This document shows positions 55,909 to 64,000 of a stretch of 64,000 nt of DNA, one piece after another. The position numbers and the translations under genes are program-made. Below the pieces are notes generated by a model, which did no database searches, was not told the origin of the DNA, and worked only from the letters and a program-made list of their open reading frames with translations. Each line of letters begins with the position of its first letter. Positions within the stretch are counted from its first letter, which is position 1. Source of the DNA: Rhizobium sp. CF080. GTDB taxonomy: Bacteria; Pseudomonadota; Alphaproteobacteria; Rhizobiales; Rhizobiaceae. The stretch covers positions 372,001 to 436,000 of the forward strand of contig NZ_AKKC02000004.1 in assembly GCF_000282095.2 (NCBI RefSeq). The letters run 5' to 3'.

Positions 55909-57240
55909 TCAGCCGTCGAGCGTCCGCAGAAGATCTGCAATCTTGATCGTCGAGAAATTCGAGAACGTGTCGCATACCGCGTATGGCAGGACGATCAGGT
56001 CGTTGTGGCGCATGGCGCCGCAGGTGTAGACGACGTTCGGCACATAGCCTTCCCGCTCCGAGGGTTCCGGCCGCACCAGCGGCTCCCGCGAGCGGGCGAG
56101 GACCCTGGAGGGATCCTGTTTGTCGAGCAGCGCCGCGCCGATCGCATATTTGCGGACGGCGCCGACGCCATGGGTCAGCAGCAGCCAGCCTTCGTCGAGC
56201 TCGATCGGCGAGCCGCAGTTTCCCATCTGAACGAATTCCCACGGAAATTTGGGCCGCAGGATCAGCTGCCCTCCATCCCAGGAATAGAGGTCGTCGGAAT
56301 AGATGAGATAGAGGTTCTCGTTGTCCTGCCGTCCCATCATCGCGTAGCGGTCGTTGATCTTGCGCGGAAACAGGGCCATTCCCTTGTTTCTGGCCGCCGA
56401 CCCTCCGAGCGGGGTCATCCGGAAGGATATGAAGTCGCTGGTCTCCAGCAATTCGGAGCGGATGCCCTTGCCGCTATAGGCCGTATAGGTCGCGTAGAAC
56501 TTCGTCTGCCCGCTATCCTCGAACGCCACGAAGCGCGCATCCTCGATGCCATTCGACTGCGCCGGCGTGATGGGGAAGATCACCCGCTCGCTGATATGCT
56601 GCTGGGCGCTGAAGCTCAGTTCGACGGGCTCGCCGATCGGGTCCGATATCCGAGTGTGCACCGTCGGAGTGGAGGCGAGCCGTGCCGTCGGTTCAATTTC
56701 CACGCTTCCATCCGCCGCGATCAATCCGGTTCGAAATGTCAGCGAGGATACATGCCCTTCGCCCACGGCGCGCAGGCTGAGGATGAACCGCCGACTGCCC
56801 GGGGACACTCCGGACTGATCCGGATGGACGACGATGCTGGGGTTGAAAAGTGCCGATGCTTCGAAGGAATATTCATGCAGAAAATAGGCGCCGATGAGCT
56901 GACGTTGCACCTTGGTGAACTCGAGATGAGGCGCGAATGCCTCCTCCATGTCGCTCGCCCGATTTTCAAATGTCGCAAGCAGGTTCCGGTGGCGGCCTTC
57001 GAAATTTTCCAGGACGTCGGCGAGCAGGCTTTCCGTCGTTTCTTGGTCGAGCGCCAGAACCCGATCGACGATGTGGTTCGCGCGGGTCTTGTCGGTCGGA
57101 TTGAGATCCCGCGGCTCGGTCGCGGGCTTGAACGGGCGCACGACGACGCGCGTGGGATCGGGACGCAGGAAAAGGGCCTGACGGTTCAGAAAAGTGGCTT
57201 GTGACAAAGGGATCTCGATTTTACCTGGATTGAACTTCAA
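55909..57240 (-). CDS. glycoside hydrolase family 130-type mannoside phosphorylase
   Basis: 443 residues. The five-bladed propeller of GH130 is indicated by FEASALFNPSIVVHPDQSG, NGIEDARFVAFEDSG, RNKGMALFPRKINDRYAMMGR, GNCGSPIELDEGWLLLTHGVG and KYAIGAALLDKQDPSRVLAR with EREGYVPNVVYTCG. Known members phosphorolyse beta-mannosides (beta-1,4-Man-Glc or beta-1,2-mannobiose), giving mannose 1-phosphate. An N-terminal helical extension of about 110 residues marks a less-studied subfamily. Its ATG overlaps the stop of the upstream glycosyltransferase gene by four bases, so they are translated together. Confidence 0.85.
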   Translation of the reverse strand: MKFNPGKIEIPLSQATFLNRQALFLRPDPTRVVVRPFKPATEPRDLNPTDKTRANHIVDRVLALDQETTESLLADVLENFEGRHRNLLATFENRASDMEEAFAPHLEFTKVQRQLIGAYFLHEYSFEASALFNPSIVVHPDQSGVSPGSRRFILSLRAVGEGHVSSLTFRTGLIAADGSVEIEPTARLASTPTVHTRISDPIGEPVELSFSAQQHISERVIFPITPAQSNGIEDARFVAFEDSGQTKFYATYTAYSGKGIRSELLETSDFISFRMTPLGGSAARNKGMALFPRKINDRYAMMGRQDNENLYLIYSDDLYSWDGGQLILRPKFPWEFVQMGNCGSPIELDEGWLLLTHGVGAVRKYAIGAALLDKQDPSRVLARSREPLVRPEPSEREGYVPNVVYTCGAMRHNDLIVLPYAVCDTFSNFSTIKIADLLRTLDG

Positions 57241-59540
57241 GCACTCAGGGCTTGAAGCGGAACGAATGTTGCGGGATGGCCGCTTATGCGCGCGAGCTTG
57301 CGAACCTCCAACAGCCCCAGCAGATAGGAGACGACGGATTCACCGCCTCTGTTCTCGTTGACACGGGTGCGGTGCAGTCCGTCTCGGCAACTGCCTGTGT
57401 CGAGATCGACAAGCGGCAGCGACAGATCGTTGCTGCCCAGGAACCAGGCAAATGCGCGTGCTGCGTCGTCTTTCCATTCACTGTCGTGGTCGGCCCGCCA
57501 CGCGGCAAGGCAGGCGGAGATGGTGGCCGCGGCTTCGACGGGCTGCTGGTCAAATCCCTTCGGCGGCATTCGCCTGTCGAGGAAACCATCCGTTCCGATC
57601 GGCCTGAAATGGCCAAGGGGGGCCGTCTGCAAGGTCATGAGCCAACGCAGGGTCTTCAGCCCGGCGGCGACGTAAGCAGGCGTGTCACTGGCAAGCCCGG
57701 CCAAGATCAGCGCCTGAGACAGGCGAGCATTGTCATAGGAGAGACCTTCCTCAAACCAGATCCAGTCCTCCGTCTCCACGCGGGCAAAGAGATCCATCAG
57801 ACGGTCTGCGAACAGCAGCCGCAGGTGTTTGGCGAAGATGTCGTCCCCGCGTATCGCGCAATAGCCGTCCAGCCCGAGCAGCGTAAAGGCCCAGGCGCGC
57901 GGCGAGAGAAAACCTTCGGCCGTCGGCAGGGCTTCGGCAAACAAGTCGGCAGCCCATCGTCTGCGGGAGGGACTGATATCGCTGCGGGCACATTCTCCCA
58001 GAGCCCATAGCGTTCGGCCATGGCTGTCTTCGGAACCTTTGTCCTCAAGCCAGCGGCGATCGAAACCCATGAAGTTTCGGAAATGCTTTTTGTCGGGATT
58101 CCAGGCGTGCTGCACGAAGGATGCGAAGCGTGCCGTCAACGGTTCCGGCAGGAGCTTCTCACCCGGTGTATTGAGCGCCACCGTCAGAAGCAGGGCGCGC
58201 GCGTTGTCGTCGACACAATAACCATGCGAGCGGTCGGGCACCGAGTGGACGGCATGCTGGAACAGCCCGGTGTCGTCACACATCGAAAGAAGATAGGCGA
58301 GCTGCGGCTCGGGAGAGGCAGGAAGTTTTCGCACCGAGGCATAGCTACTACCCGACACGAGTGCGTTGGGGCGAGACCTGCGCTGGGTCGCGTCCCCGAA
58401 CAGAGAGAGATACCGCTCCGCCGTTCTCTGCCAGGTCATCGACCGGCTGCTCGCATAGGCTCGCACGCGCATGGCGGTTCGCCGGGCATTGTCGGTGAGC
58501 AAAGTCGCAATCTCTCTGCCGATTGTCTCCGCATCGCTGAAGGGAACGAGGATCCCGCGTCCATCCGCCAGAAGTTCGCGCGCGTGCCAATAGGGTGTCG
58601 AAACAACCGCCTTCCCCAGGCCAAAACTATAGGCCAGGGTGCCCGACGTCATCTGCGCCTCGTTCAGATACGGGGTGGCGTAGACGTCGCACATGGAAAT
58701 GAAGTCCAGGAGCGTTGCCTGGTCGACGAACTGGTCGAGGAAGACGACGTGGTTCTCAATCCCGAGATCCAGCGCTCGGGCAACCAGGCTTTCACGGTAT
58801 GCTTCCCCTTCGTTGCGGACGAGATTGGGATGGGTTGCGCCAAGCACCACATAGACGGCGTCGGGCTGGCTCTTCAGGATCAGCGGCATCGCATCGATCA
58901 TGATCTCGATGCCCTTGTTGGGCGACAGCAGCCCGAATGTCAGGATGACGGACCGGCCCTCGAACCCGAGCTTCGTCTTTGCCAGGTCTGGTTCACAGAA
59001 GGCGATGTCCGGAATCCCGTGAGGGATCACCTCGATTTTCTCAACCGGGACACCATACACCTCACGCAACAGCGCCCGGCCCTTTTCCGCCATCACCACG
59101 ACTTTCGCAGATGTGTCGACGATCTGGGTGAGGACGCGCCGTTGAGCCGGACTGGGTTGCGCGAGCACCGTGTGCAGCGTGGTCACGATCGGCATCTCGA
59201 GCCGCGAAAGCAGCGCCAGGATATGGCTGCCGGCCTCGCCGCCGAAAATGCCGAACTCGTGCTGAAGGCAGACGACATCGAACCGACCGGAATTCAGAGC
59301 TTCCGCCGCACGGATATAATCCTGCCGACTTTCGTCGGGGATCTGAAGCCAGACGCTGGCGGGATAATCATAGGCATGACCATGGTCCGTCATCGCGACG
59401 ATTGCGGTCTCCACACCGGCAGGTGATTTTGAAATGGCCTGCTGCAGGTCGGTCGTGAAGGTCGCGATGCCGCAGCGGCGGGGCAGTGAGTTGCCGATGA
59501 AGGCAATATTCTTGAGATGGGTATTCCTGAAGCTGGTCAT
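57237..59540 (-). CDS. GT4 glycosyltransferase fused to an alpha/alpha-toroid-like domain
   Basis: 767 residues. The first ~400 form a GT-B family 4 transferase: FIGNSLPRRCGIATFTTDLQ, VVCLQHEFGIFGGEAGSHIL, EVIPHGIPD, ILTFGLLSPNKGIEIMIDAM and the donor-site motif YLNEAQMTSGTLAYSFGLGK. Residues from about 430 carry HGYCVDDNARALLLTVAL, WALGECAR, IWFEEGLSYDNARLSQALIL and NENRGGESVVSYLLGLLEV, a helical barrel resembling epimerase/phosphorylase-type toroids. I infer a bifunctional enzyme that both makes and senses or trims a mannoside. It is coupled by 4-base overlaps to manA upstream and the GH130 gene downstream. Confidence 0.85.
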   Translation of the reverse strand: MTSFRNTHLKNIAFIGNSLPRRCGIATFTTDLQQAISKSPAGVETAIVAMTDHGHAYDYPASVWLQIPDESRQDYIRAAEALNSGRFDVVCLQHEFGIFGGEAGSHILALLSRLEMPIVTTLHTVLAQPSPAQRRVLTQIVDTSAKVVVMAEKGRALLREVYGVPVEKIEVIPHGIPDIAFCEPDLAKTKLGFEGRSVILTFGLLSPNKGIEIMIDAMPLILKSQPDAVYVVLGATHPNLVRNEGEAYRESLVARALDLGIENHVVFLDQFVDQATLLDFISMCDVYATPYLNEAQMTSGTLAYSFGLGKAVVSTPYWHARELLADGRGILVPFSDAETIGREIATLLTDNARRTAMRVRAYASSRSMTWQRTAERYLSLFGDATQRRSRPNALVSGSSYASVRKLPASPEPQLAYLLSMCDDTGLFQHAVHSVPDRSHGYCVDDNARALLLTVALNTPGEKLLPEPLTARFASFVQHAWNPDKKHFRNFMGFDRRWLEDKGSEDSHGRTLWALGECARSDISPSRRRWAADLFAEALPTAEGFLSPRAWAFTLLGLDGYCAIRGDDIFAKHLRLLFADRLMDLFARVETEDWIWFEEGLSYDNARLSQALILAGLASDTPAYVAAGLKTLRWLMTLQTAPLGHFRPIGTDGFLDRRMPPKGFDQQPVEAAATISACLAAWRADHDSEWKDDAARAFAWFLGSNDLSLPLVDLDTGSCRDGLHRTRVNENRGGESVVSYLLGLLEVRKLARISGHPATFVPLQALSA

Positions 59541-60496
59541 AGGTGACCCTCCATTGAGCGGAGCGGCAAGCTGGCGGGTTTTCTTGATGAAGCACCCACC
59601 TGCACTAAATCGTGGATCGCAGGGCCAGGTTTACGATCGTCGAGATCGCGCAGCAGGCCGGGCTGAGGTGCGCTGTCGGCATAGGCCAACAGGATCGTCA
59701 GTCCATGGCGCCCGACTTTGATGACGGCTCGGTCCGCTTCGGCAAAGAATGCATCTCCGACACCGGCATGCATCGATCCTATGGTAGCGCCTCCGGCGGT
59801 GACCAGGCCCCAGGTCTCGTGCTGCGCCTGCAATTCCCAGTTCGCGTCCGGCGGAAGATCGATCCGTTCCATGACGAAAAAAGCGCAGGATACAAGTTTC
59901 ATTCGCTCGACGGTCAGATGCATGGGCATCCTGTCCGTTTTCGCCGGCTCCAGGTCGGCCACTTCAACCGCCTGGTCTATATGGAGTTCGCGCGACCGCC
60001 CGTGGTCGAAGAGGCGGAATGTCGTATCGCTTCTCTGCTGGATCTCGGCAATGACGAGACCGGCGCCAATGGCATGGATGGTTCCGGCTGGAATGAAAAA
60101 CACATCGCCAACCTCCGCGGCCTGCCATTTGACAAGATCGGCGATCGATCCATCAGCGATCGCGCTTCGCAACTCCTGCCGGGTCAACGTCCGCTTCAAT
60201 CCGATCGCGACCTGGGCGCCGTCTTCCGCAGACAGCACATACCATGCTTCGGTCTTGCCGTTGGCCATCCCCATCGTCTGCGCGAAGGCGTCATCCGGGT
60301 GGACCTGAATCGACAGTGTCTGCTTCGTGAAGAGCAGTTTGAGAAGCAAGGCTGGATCGGCGGCATGGGTCTCGGCGCGATCAAAGCTGAGTTCACCGAT
60401 TGCGGTTTCGCTGTTGCCGCTTCGGTTCCAGGGTCTGAGATCGTGGCTGCCCCACGGTTTGGAAGATGTTCGCACGTCGGCGTGCTCGAATGTCAT
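59537..60496 (-). CDS. manA: class I mannose-6-phosphate isomerase
   Basis: 319 residues, cupin-type phosphomannose isomerase. Zinc-site segments are LLFTKQTLSIQVHPDD (Gln/His) and KTEAWYVLSAEDG (Glu), and the late histidine is in IPAGTIHAIGAGLVIAEIQQ. It interconverts fructose 6-phosphate and mannose 6-phosphate, feeding GDP-mannose or consuming the mannose released by the GH130 enzyme. It is the first gene of the operon; its stop overlaps the glycosyltransferase start by four bases. GGAGGCCTCC precedes the ATG at 60496. Confidence 0.92.
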   Translation of the reverse strand: MTFEHADVRTSSKPWGSHDLRPWNRSGNSETAIGELSFDRAETHAADPALLLKLLFTKQTLSIQVHPDDAFAQTMGMANGKTEAWYVLSAEDGAQVAIGLKRTLTRQELRSAIADGSIADLVKWQAAEVGDVFFIPAGTIHAIGAGLVIAEIQQRSDTTFRLFDHGRSRELHIDQAVEVADLEPAKTDRMPMHLTVERMKLVSCAFFVMERIDLPPDANWELQAQHETWGLVTAGGATIGSMHAGVGDAFFAEADRAVIKVGRHGLTILLAYADSAPQPGLLRDLDDRKPGPAIHDLVQVGASSRKPASLPLRSMEGHL

Positions 60497-60992
60497 GGAG
60501 GCCTCCTGGATCTTGCCGCTAAGATCGGGGTGACCTGAGATCGGAACAGCCTTCCTTCGAGGCGGCGGTGCCTCAAGGTCTAAGTAAACAAAAAGATTTC
60601 CGCGCCGGAAATGGGTGAATTATGCGGAATTTCTCAATAATTATAACAATGATTTGAGATATATCGCATTATTGTACGTACTGAGTTCACCGCTCAGCTC
60701 TGAATATGTGCCTATCTCGGAAGATTACAAGTTATAATATTCCAACCGGCGCCTCTCGAAGGCCGATTTATCTTGGATCGGCGTCGTAGCCGACAGTCGT
60801 GAAAGCCCGGCGGTCTGGCTCACGGCTCGAAAACGGTTGTCGCTCGTTCAGATAGGGCGGTAAAGGTCGGGCAGATCTCTAATTCGACTTGTAATTGAGG
60901 GCCTTGTGTACGACATCTATCATTGATAGCAGCTCGTTTCACGGGCGCTGCCTTTGAGGGCGTGAACCCTCGCCCCAACACAGGACGACGAC
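60497..60992. other. AT-rich intergenic region with two promoters inferred
   Basis: About 500 bases between the divergent manA operon and the plus-strand small-gene group. The middle is strongly AT-rich (60590-60740) and includes a tataat box at 60733-60738, but I cannot assign -35 partners with confidence. No reading frame of interest. Confidence 0.45.
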
Positions 60993-61280
60993 ATGTCTTC
61001 CAATCCATCACCGGAATACATCGATCCCGCCAATGTGGCGATGCTTAGGGAGGTTCTGAGAACCGCAGGCTTCAGAGGTGTTGAAGCCGAAGCCGGTTCG
61101 GACGCCAAGCACACGGCCGCAGTCTTCCTGAATTCGGAGTTCCGGAACGGCAACAGGACAAGGGAAGCTTTGCTGCGCGCCCTGGAGCGCCGGGGAAAAG
61201 GGGTCGCCTATGATCTTCGGGCTGGAAAGTTGCCGAAGGACCGAGCCATCGATCGATGGCAGGATGAGGGTGGCCGTTGA
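60993..61280 (+). CDS. 95-residue conserved hypothetical protein
   Basis: Small soluble protein MSSNPSPEYIDPANVAMLRE, then RTAGFRGVEAEAGSDAKHTA and a basic helical end (TREALLRALERRGKGVAYDL). I do not recognise a named domain. Its stop overlaps the next start by one base (TGATG), so it is co-translated with a DUF1488-like gene. Similar small proteins accompany stress or general-stress regulators in rhizobia, but that is only a context impression. Confidence 0.7.
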   Translation: MSSNPSPEYIDPANVAMLREVLRTAGFRGVEAEAGSDAKHTAAVFLNSEFRNGNRTREALLRALERRGKGVAYDLRAGKLPKDRAIDRWQDEGGR

Positions 61281-61546
61281 TGGCCATCTCCTTCCCGAAT
61301 TCGGCGCGAAGTTATGACGAAACAAATCGACGCGTTCGTTTTCTCGGGCATGACGGCATGTTCGAGGTTCGATTTTTCGTGTCCGCCGACGTTCTGGCCG
61401 GCGAATTGTCTCAGCGAACCGCAAGTGTAGACGACTATCTTGCTTCGTTCGACGCGTTGCGGCCCAGAATTCAGAAGGTTGCGGAAAAAGCTTACGCAAA
61501 AACGCGCAACAGCATGATCGTCCTGGATCTCGAAAACTTCAGGTGA
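61280..61546 (+). CDS. DUF1488-like small protein
   Basis: 88 residues. MAISFPNSARSYDETNRRVR and FLGHDGMFEVRFFVSADVLA, then SFDALRPRIQKVAEKAYAKT, follow the DUF1488 pattern of short alphaproteobacterial proteins with no known role. The start overlaps the preceding stop by one base. A stop at 61546 overlaps a GTG of the next frame. Confidence 0.65.
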   Translation: MAISFPNSARSYDETNRRVRFLGHDGMFEVRFFVSADVLAGELSQRTASVDDYLASFDALRPRIQKVAEKAYAKTRNSMIVLDLENFR

Positions 61547-61572
61547 ATGCCTCGTATTCAAAGGATATCGTC

Positions 61573-61749
61573 ATGCAGTATCCGATCCCTCCGCACGAAA
61601 TAGGCCAACCCGGAAAAGACAAAGTCTGGTACGTCAGCGAATTCGCCCAGCGATTTCGCCTCGATAAAGTGGAAGAAAATCGCCTGCGGAAGTTGCTCGG
61701 ACCGATCGCCAAGGAGATCGACCTGCTCAAAAACGCCGGCAGATATTGA
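61573..61749 (+). CDS. 58-residue small protein
   Basis: ATG at 61573 with AAAGGAT upstream (a GTG at 61543 is also in frame). The reading MQYPIPPHEIGQPGKDKVWY and VSEFAQRFRLDKVEENRLRK suggests a short helix-turn-helix-like fold, somewhat like the DUF3606 group, but I cannot confirm this. Third gene of the small plus-strand group. Confidence 0.55.
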   Translation: MQYPIPPHEIGQPGKDKVWYVSEFAQRFRLDKVEENRLRKLLGPIAKEIDLLKNAGRY

Positions 61750-61867
61750 TGACGGAGCAGATCCGCCAACGACAGGCGATTGCGCAAGCATTAGCGATGT
61801 GCGGCACGCAACGGTCAGGAGAGGAACGGGATGTTTATCTCGATCCTCCTCCATCGGTCTCCTGCAA

Positions 61868-62650
61868 TCAGGGCGCTCTAACCCCAACCGGGCGCCTTGA
61901 GGCGACATAACCTCTGCTGCCATCCATCAGCACGCGGGTATAGGGATGCGCGACGGTGTCCGCGAGCAGCTGCGCCTTGGTCGCGACTTCCACGAAGCCT
62001 CCGTTCTGCATGATGGCGACCCGATCGCAGAGATGAGCGACGACCCCCAGGTCGTGGCTGACGAGGATATAGGTCAGCTTCTCCCGATCGCGCAGATCCT
62101 TGAGCAGGTTCAGGATTTCCGCCTGAATGGAGACGTCCAGAGCCGAGGTGGGTTCGTCGAGCAGCAGGATCCGCGGTTCCAGGATGAGTGCCCGGGCAAT
62201 TGCCACGCGCTGCCGCTGTCCGCCGGAAAGCTGGTGCGGGAAGCGATAGCGGAAATTGAGGGGCAGTCCGACATCCTTGAGCGCCTTTTCGACGCGCTCC
62301 TGCCGGTTGTCCTTGCCGTGGATTTCGAGAGGCTCCAGCAAGGTTCGCCCGATCGTATGGCGGGGATGGATGGAGCCGAACGGATCCTGGAACACCATCT
62401 GTTGCTTGGCGAGCTGCGATATAGACCGCTTCTGGCCGATCGTCTCGTCATCGATGCGGATGGAGCCGGTCCATTGTCTGTTACGGCCGGCGAGCGCTCC
62501 AAGGACTGTGGATTTGCCACAGCCGCTTTCGCCGACCAGCCCGAATGTCTCGCCCTTCGCAACCTCGAAGGACACATCGTTGACGACACGGAGAAGGCTG
62601 TCGCCGTGGCCGTAGGAAACCGCAAGATGATCGACCTTGATCATGGTCAT
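61868..62650 (-). CDS. peptide/nickel-type ABC transporter ATP-binding protein (DppF-like)
   Basis: 260 residues, one ATPase domain: Walker A LVGESGCGKSTVLGALAG, FQDPFGSIHPRHTIGRTL, signature LSGGQRQRVAIARALILEP, Walker B LLLDEPTSALD and the switch histidine in LVSHDLGVVAHLCDR. The end has AHPYTRVLMDG, the start of the oligopeptide HPY extension, but the tail is shorter than in typical DppF (about 330). It pairs with the DppD-like ATPase encoded 3 bases upstream (TGAACCATG) to power uptake of peptides, nickel or sugars. Confidence 0.92.
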   Translation of the reverse strand: MTMIKVDHLAVSYGHGDSLLRVVNDVSFEVAKGETFGLVGESGCGKSTVLGALAGRNRQWTGSIRIDDETIGQKRSISQLAKQQMVFQDPFGSIHPRHTIGRTLLEPLEIHGKDNRQERVEKALKDVGLPLNFRYRFPHQLSGGQRQRVAIARALILEPRILLLDEPTSALDVSIQAEILNLLKDLRDREKLTYILVSHDLGVVAHLCDRVAIMQNGGFVEVATKAQLLADTVAHPYTRVLMDGSRGYVASRRPVGVRAP

Positions 62651-62653
62651 GGT

Positions 62654-63502
62654 TCAGTTCTCCAACCAGGCCGGATCGCGGCGCAGGACCTCAAGCCGAT
62701 CGCGCGGATGGTCGAGGCTCGGCAGCGCGTTCAACAGGCCGCGGGTATAGGGATGCTGCGCGTCGTCCAGATCGGCGGCCGCGATCGTTTCCACGACACG
62801 ACCCGCATACATGATGATGACGCGGTCGCAGAAGCTGCGCACCAGATTGAGATCGTGAGAGATGAAGATCAGCCCGAGGTTCCGCTCCGTCACCAGGTCG
62901 TCGAGGATCGACAGAACCTGCTGGCGCACGGTCACGTCCAGCGCCGAGGTGGGCTCATCGGCGATGATCAGTGACGGCGATGCGATCAGCATCATGGAAA
63001 TCATGATGCGCTGCCCCATTCCGCCGGAAACCTCATGCGGATAAAGGTCGAAAACGCGCTGCGGATCGCGAATGTTGACGCGCTCCAGCATGGCCAGCGT
63101 CCGCTGCCGCGCTTCTTTCTTCGACACCCGCTCATGCAGGATGACGGTTTCCGCAATCTGCTCTCCGACGGTCATGACCGGATTGAGCGAATATTTCGGG
63201 TCCTGCAGGATCATCGAGATCCGCCGTCCGCGCACCGAAAGCATCTGCTCTTCGGGCACGGTCAGCAGGTTGATGTCTTCGAACTGCAGCCTGTCGGCCT
63301 TGACGACCGCTTGTGGCGGCTGCAGCCGCATGATCGCTCGCCCGACCGTGCTCTTGCCCGAGCCGGACTCGCCGATGATGCCGACTTTCTCGCGGCCGAC
63401 GCTGAAGGAGACGTTGCGCACGGCGGTGACGACGCCGGACAGCGTCGGGAATTCCACCGACATGTTCTGAACGGTCAGGATGTTTTCAGGCGGTTTAAGC
63501 AT
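62654..63502 (-). CDS. peptide/nickel-type ABC transporter ATP-binding protein (DppD-like)
   Basis: About 282 residues from ATG 63502 (MLKPPENILTVQNMSVEF); the frame is open further upstream but overlaps the permease. Walker A GIIGESGSGKSTVGRAIM, the Q-loop MILQDPKYSLNPVMTVG, signature VSGGMGQRIMISMMLIASP (with Met-Gly in place of the usual Gln-Arg lead), Walker B LIIADEPTSALDVT and HPYTRGLLNALPSL identify the DppD/OppD family. It overlaps the permease end by 8 bases. Confidence 0.9.
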   Translation of the reverse strand: MLKPPENILTVQNMSVEFPTLSGVVTAVRNVSFSVGREKVGIIGESGSGKSTVGRAIMRLQPPQAVVKADRLQFEDINLLTVPEEQMLSVRGRRISMILQDPKYSLNPVMTVGEQIAETVILHERVSKKEARQRTLAMLERVNIRDPQRVFDLYPHEVSGGMGQRIMISMMLIASPSLIIADEPTSALDVTVRQQVLSILDDLVTERNLGLIFISHDLNLVRSFCDRVIIMYAGRVVETIAAADLDDAQHPYTRGLLNALPSLDHPRDRLEVLRRDPAWLEN

Positions 63503-64000
63503 TGCGGGGATCCAGTATGTCGCGCAGGCCGTCGCCGAAGAGATTGAACGCCAGGCTGACGACGAGGATTGCAAGGCCCGGAATCGTCGTCAGCCACCAC
63601 GCATCGAGAAGATACTTGCGTCCGGCGGCCGCCATCGCACCCCATTCGGCCATGGGTGGCTGGGCGCCGAGGCCGAGGAAGCCGAGGCCGGCGGCGGTGA
63701 GGATGATGCTCGACATGTTGAGGGTCAGGCGGACGATGATGGACGGCGCACACAGTGGCACGATATGGCGAAGCAGAATGCGGCCCATGCGCGCGCCCTG
63801 CAGTTCTGCGGCGACCACGAAGTCGGCATTGCGGAACGTCAGCGTTTCCGCTCGCGCCAGCCGGGCGATCGGCGGCCATATGGTCAGTGCGATGGCGATC
63901 ACCGCATTTTCGATGCCGGGCCCGAGCGCTGCCGAGAATGCCAGCGCCAGGACGAGGCTGGGGAAGGAGAGGAAGATATCGGTGACGCGCATCAGCACGA
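63495..64000 (-). CDS. peptide/nickel-type ABC transporter permease (DppC-like), 5' end outside window
   Basis: The visible 168 residues are the C-terminal two thirds of a DppC-type permease: LMRVTDIFLSFPSLVLALAF, the cytoplasmic ATPase-contact (EAA) loop ELQGARMGRILLRHIVPLC, then LTAAGLGFLGLGAQPPMAEWG and a last helix ending FNLFGDGLRDILDPRNA, the family's standard end. The gene starts to the right of the window, as should its DppB partner and binding protein. Confidence 0.92.
   Translation of the reverse strand, partial: VLMRVTDIFLSFPSLVLALAFSAALGPGIENAVIAIALTIWPPIARLARAETLTFRNADFVVAAELQGARMGRILLRHIVPLCAPSIIVRLTLNMSSIILTAAGLGFLGLGAQPPMAEWGAMAAAGRKYLLDAWWLTTIPGLAILVVSLAFNLFGDGLRDILDPRNA

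Noticed and set aside
58020-59426. 468-codon plus-strand frame over the GT4/toroid gene
   Set aside because: Antisense shadow with no recognisable domain.

Overview
The window reads as chromosomal DNA of a GC-rich alphaproteobacterium of the Rhizobiaceae (Rhizobium, Neorhizobium or Agrobacterium type). This rests on the hisD/UPF0262/tyrosine-phosphatase/infA/maf/yacG/tRNA-Phe block, DUF1236 and DUF2948 proteins, several lone sugar and peptide ABC systems, rhizobial intergenic palindromes and a fused sodium-symporter/histidine kinase. Family calls come from reading the translations; no database search was run.

Layout. 0-6.5 kb: a sugar or sugar-acid uptake and catabolism locus, with a ribose-type ABC transporter and an aldo/keto reductase on the minus strand, divergent from a FadR-type regulator and an altronate-dehydratase-family enzyme. 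6.7-20.4 kb: envelope and sensing genes (OpgC, SSS-histidine kinase hybrid, MscL, an aminotransferase, GalE, a polysaccharide deacetylase), then a group of secreted or membrane proteins (two DUF1236-type proteins, a 63-residue and a 30-residue membrane peptide, a Gly/Asn-rich protein) next to a NarX/NarL-type two-component pair. 20.7-29.6 kb: a cell-surface glycan locus with a DUF268 protein, GT10 and GT11 fucosyltransferases, a GT25 enzyme, two acyltransferases and an MsbA-like exporter. 30-38 kb: tRNA-Thr, murA and single genes, among them an archaeal-type IMP cyclohydrolase (PurO) and two divergent regulator/target pairs (HxlR/GST and LysR/MFS). 38.3-42.8 kb: the conserved hisD to yacG block ending in tRNA-Phe.

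42.7-46.3 kb is accessory and decayed: a J-domain protein and a DUF808 protein are followed by what look like three gene remnants (a CorA-like tail, a truncated NMT1-type binding protein, a FecCD permease tail). 47.4-52.3 kb is visibly more AT-rich and holds an acyltransferase, a PAPS-forming pair (CysD and fused CysNC) and a small sulfotransferase, which I read as a dedicated surface sulfation module. 53-55.8 kb carries a groESL copy with two small followers, closed by a strong terminator. Facing it, 55.9-60.5 kb, is a translationally coupled operon manA - glycosyltransferase/toroid fusion - GH130, a candidate uncharacterised mannoside pathway. The window ends with three small stress-type proteins and the distal part of a peptide/nickel-type ABC operon.

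The most noteworthy items are the manA-GT-GH130 operon, the sulfation module, the two-fucosyltransferase surface locus, PurO in a proteobacterium, the gene graveyard, and a dispersed hairpin repeat that supplies the stop codon of an ABC permease.
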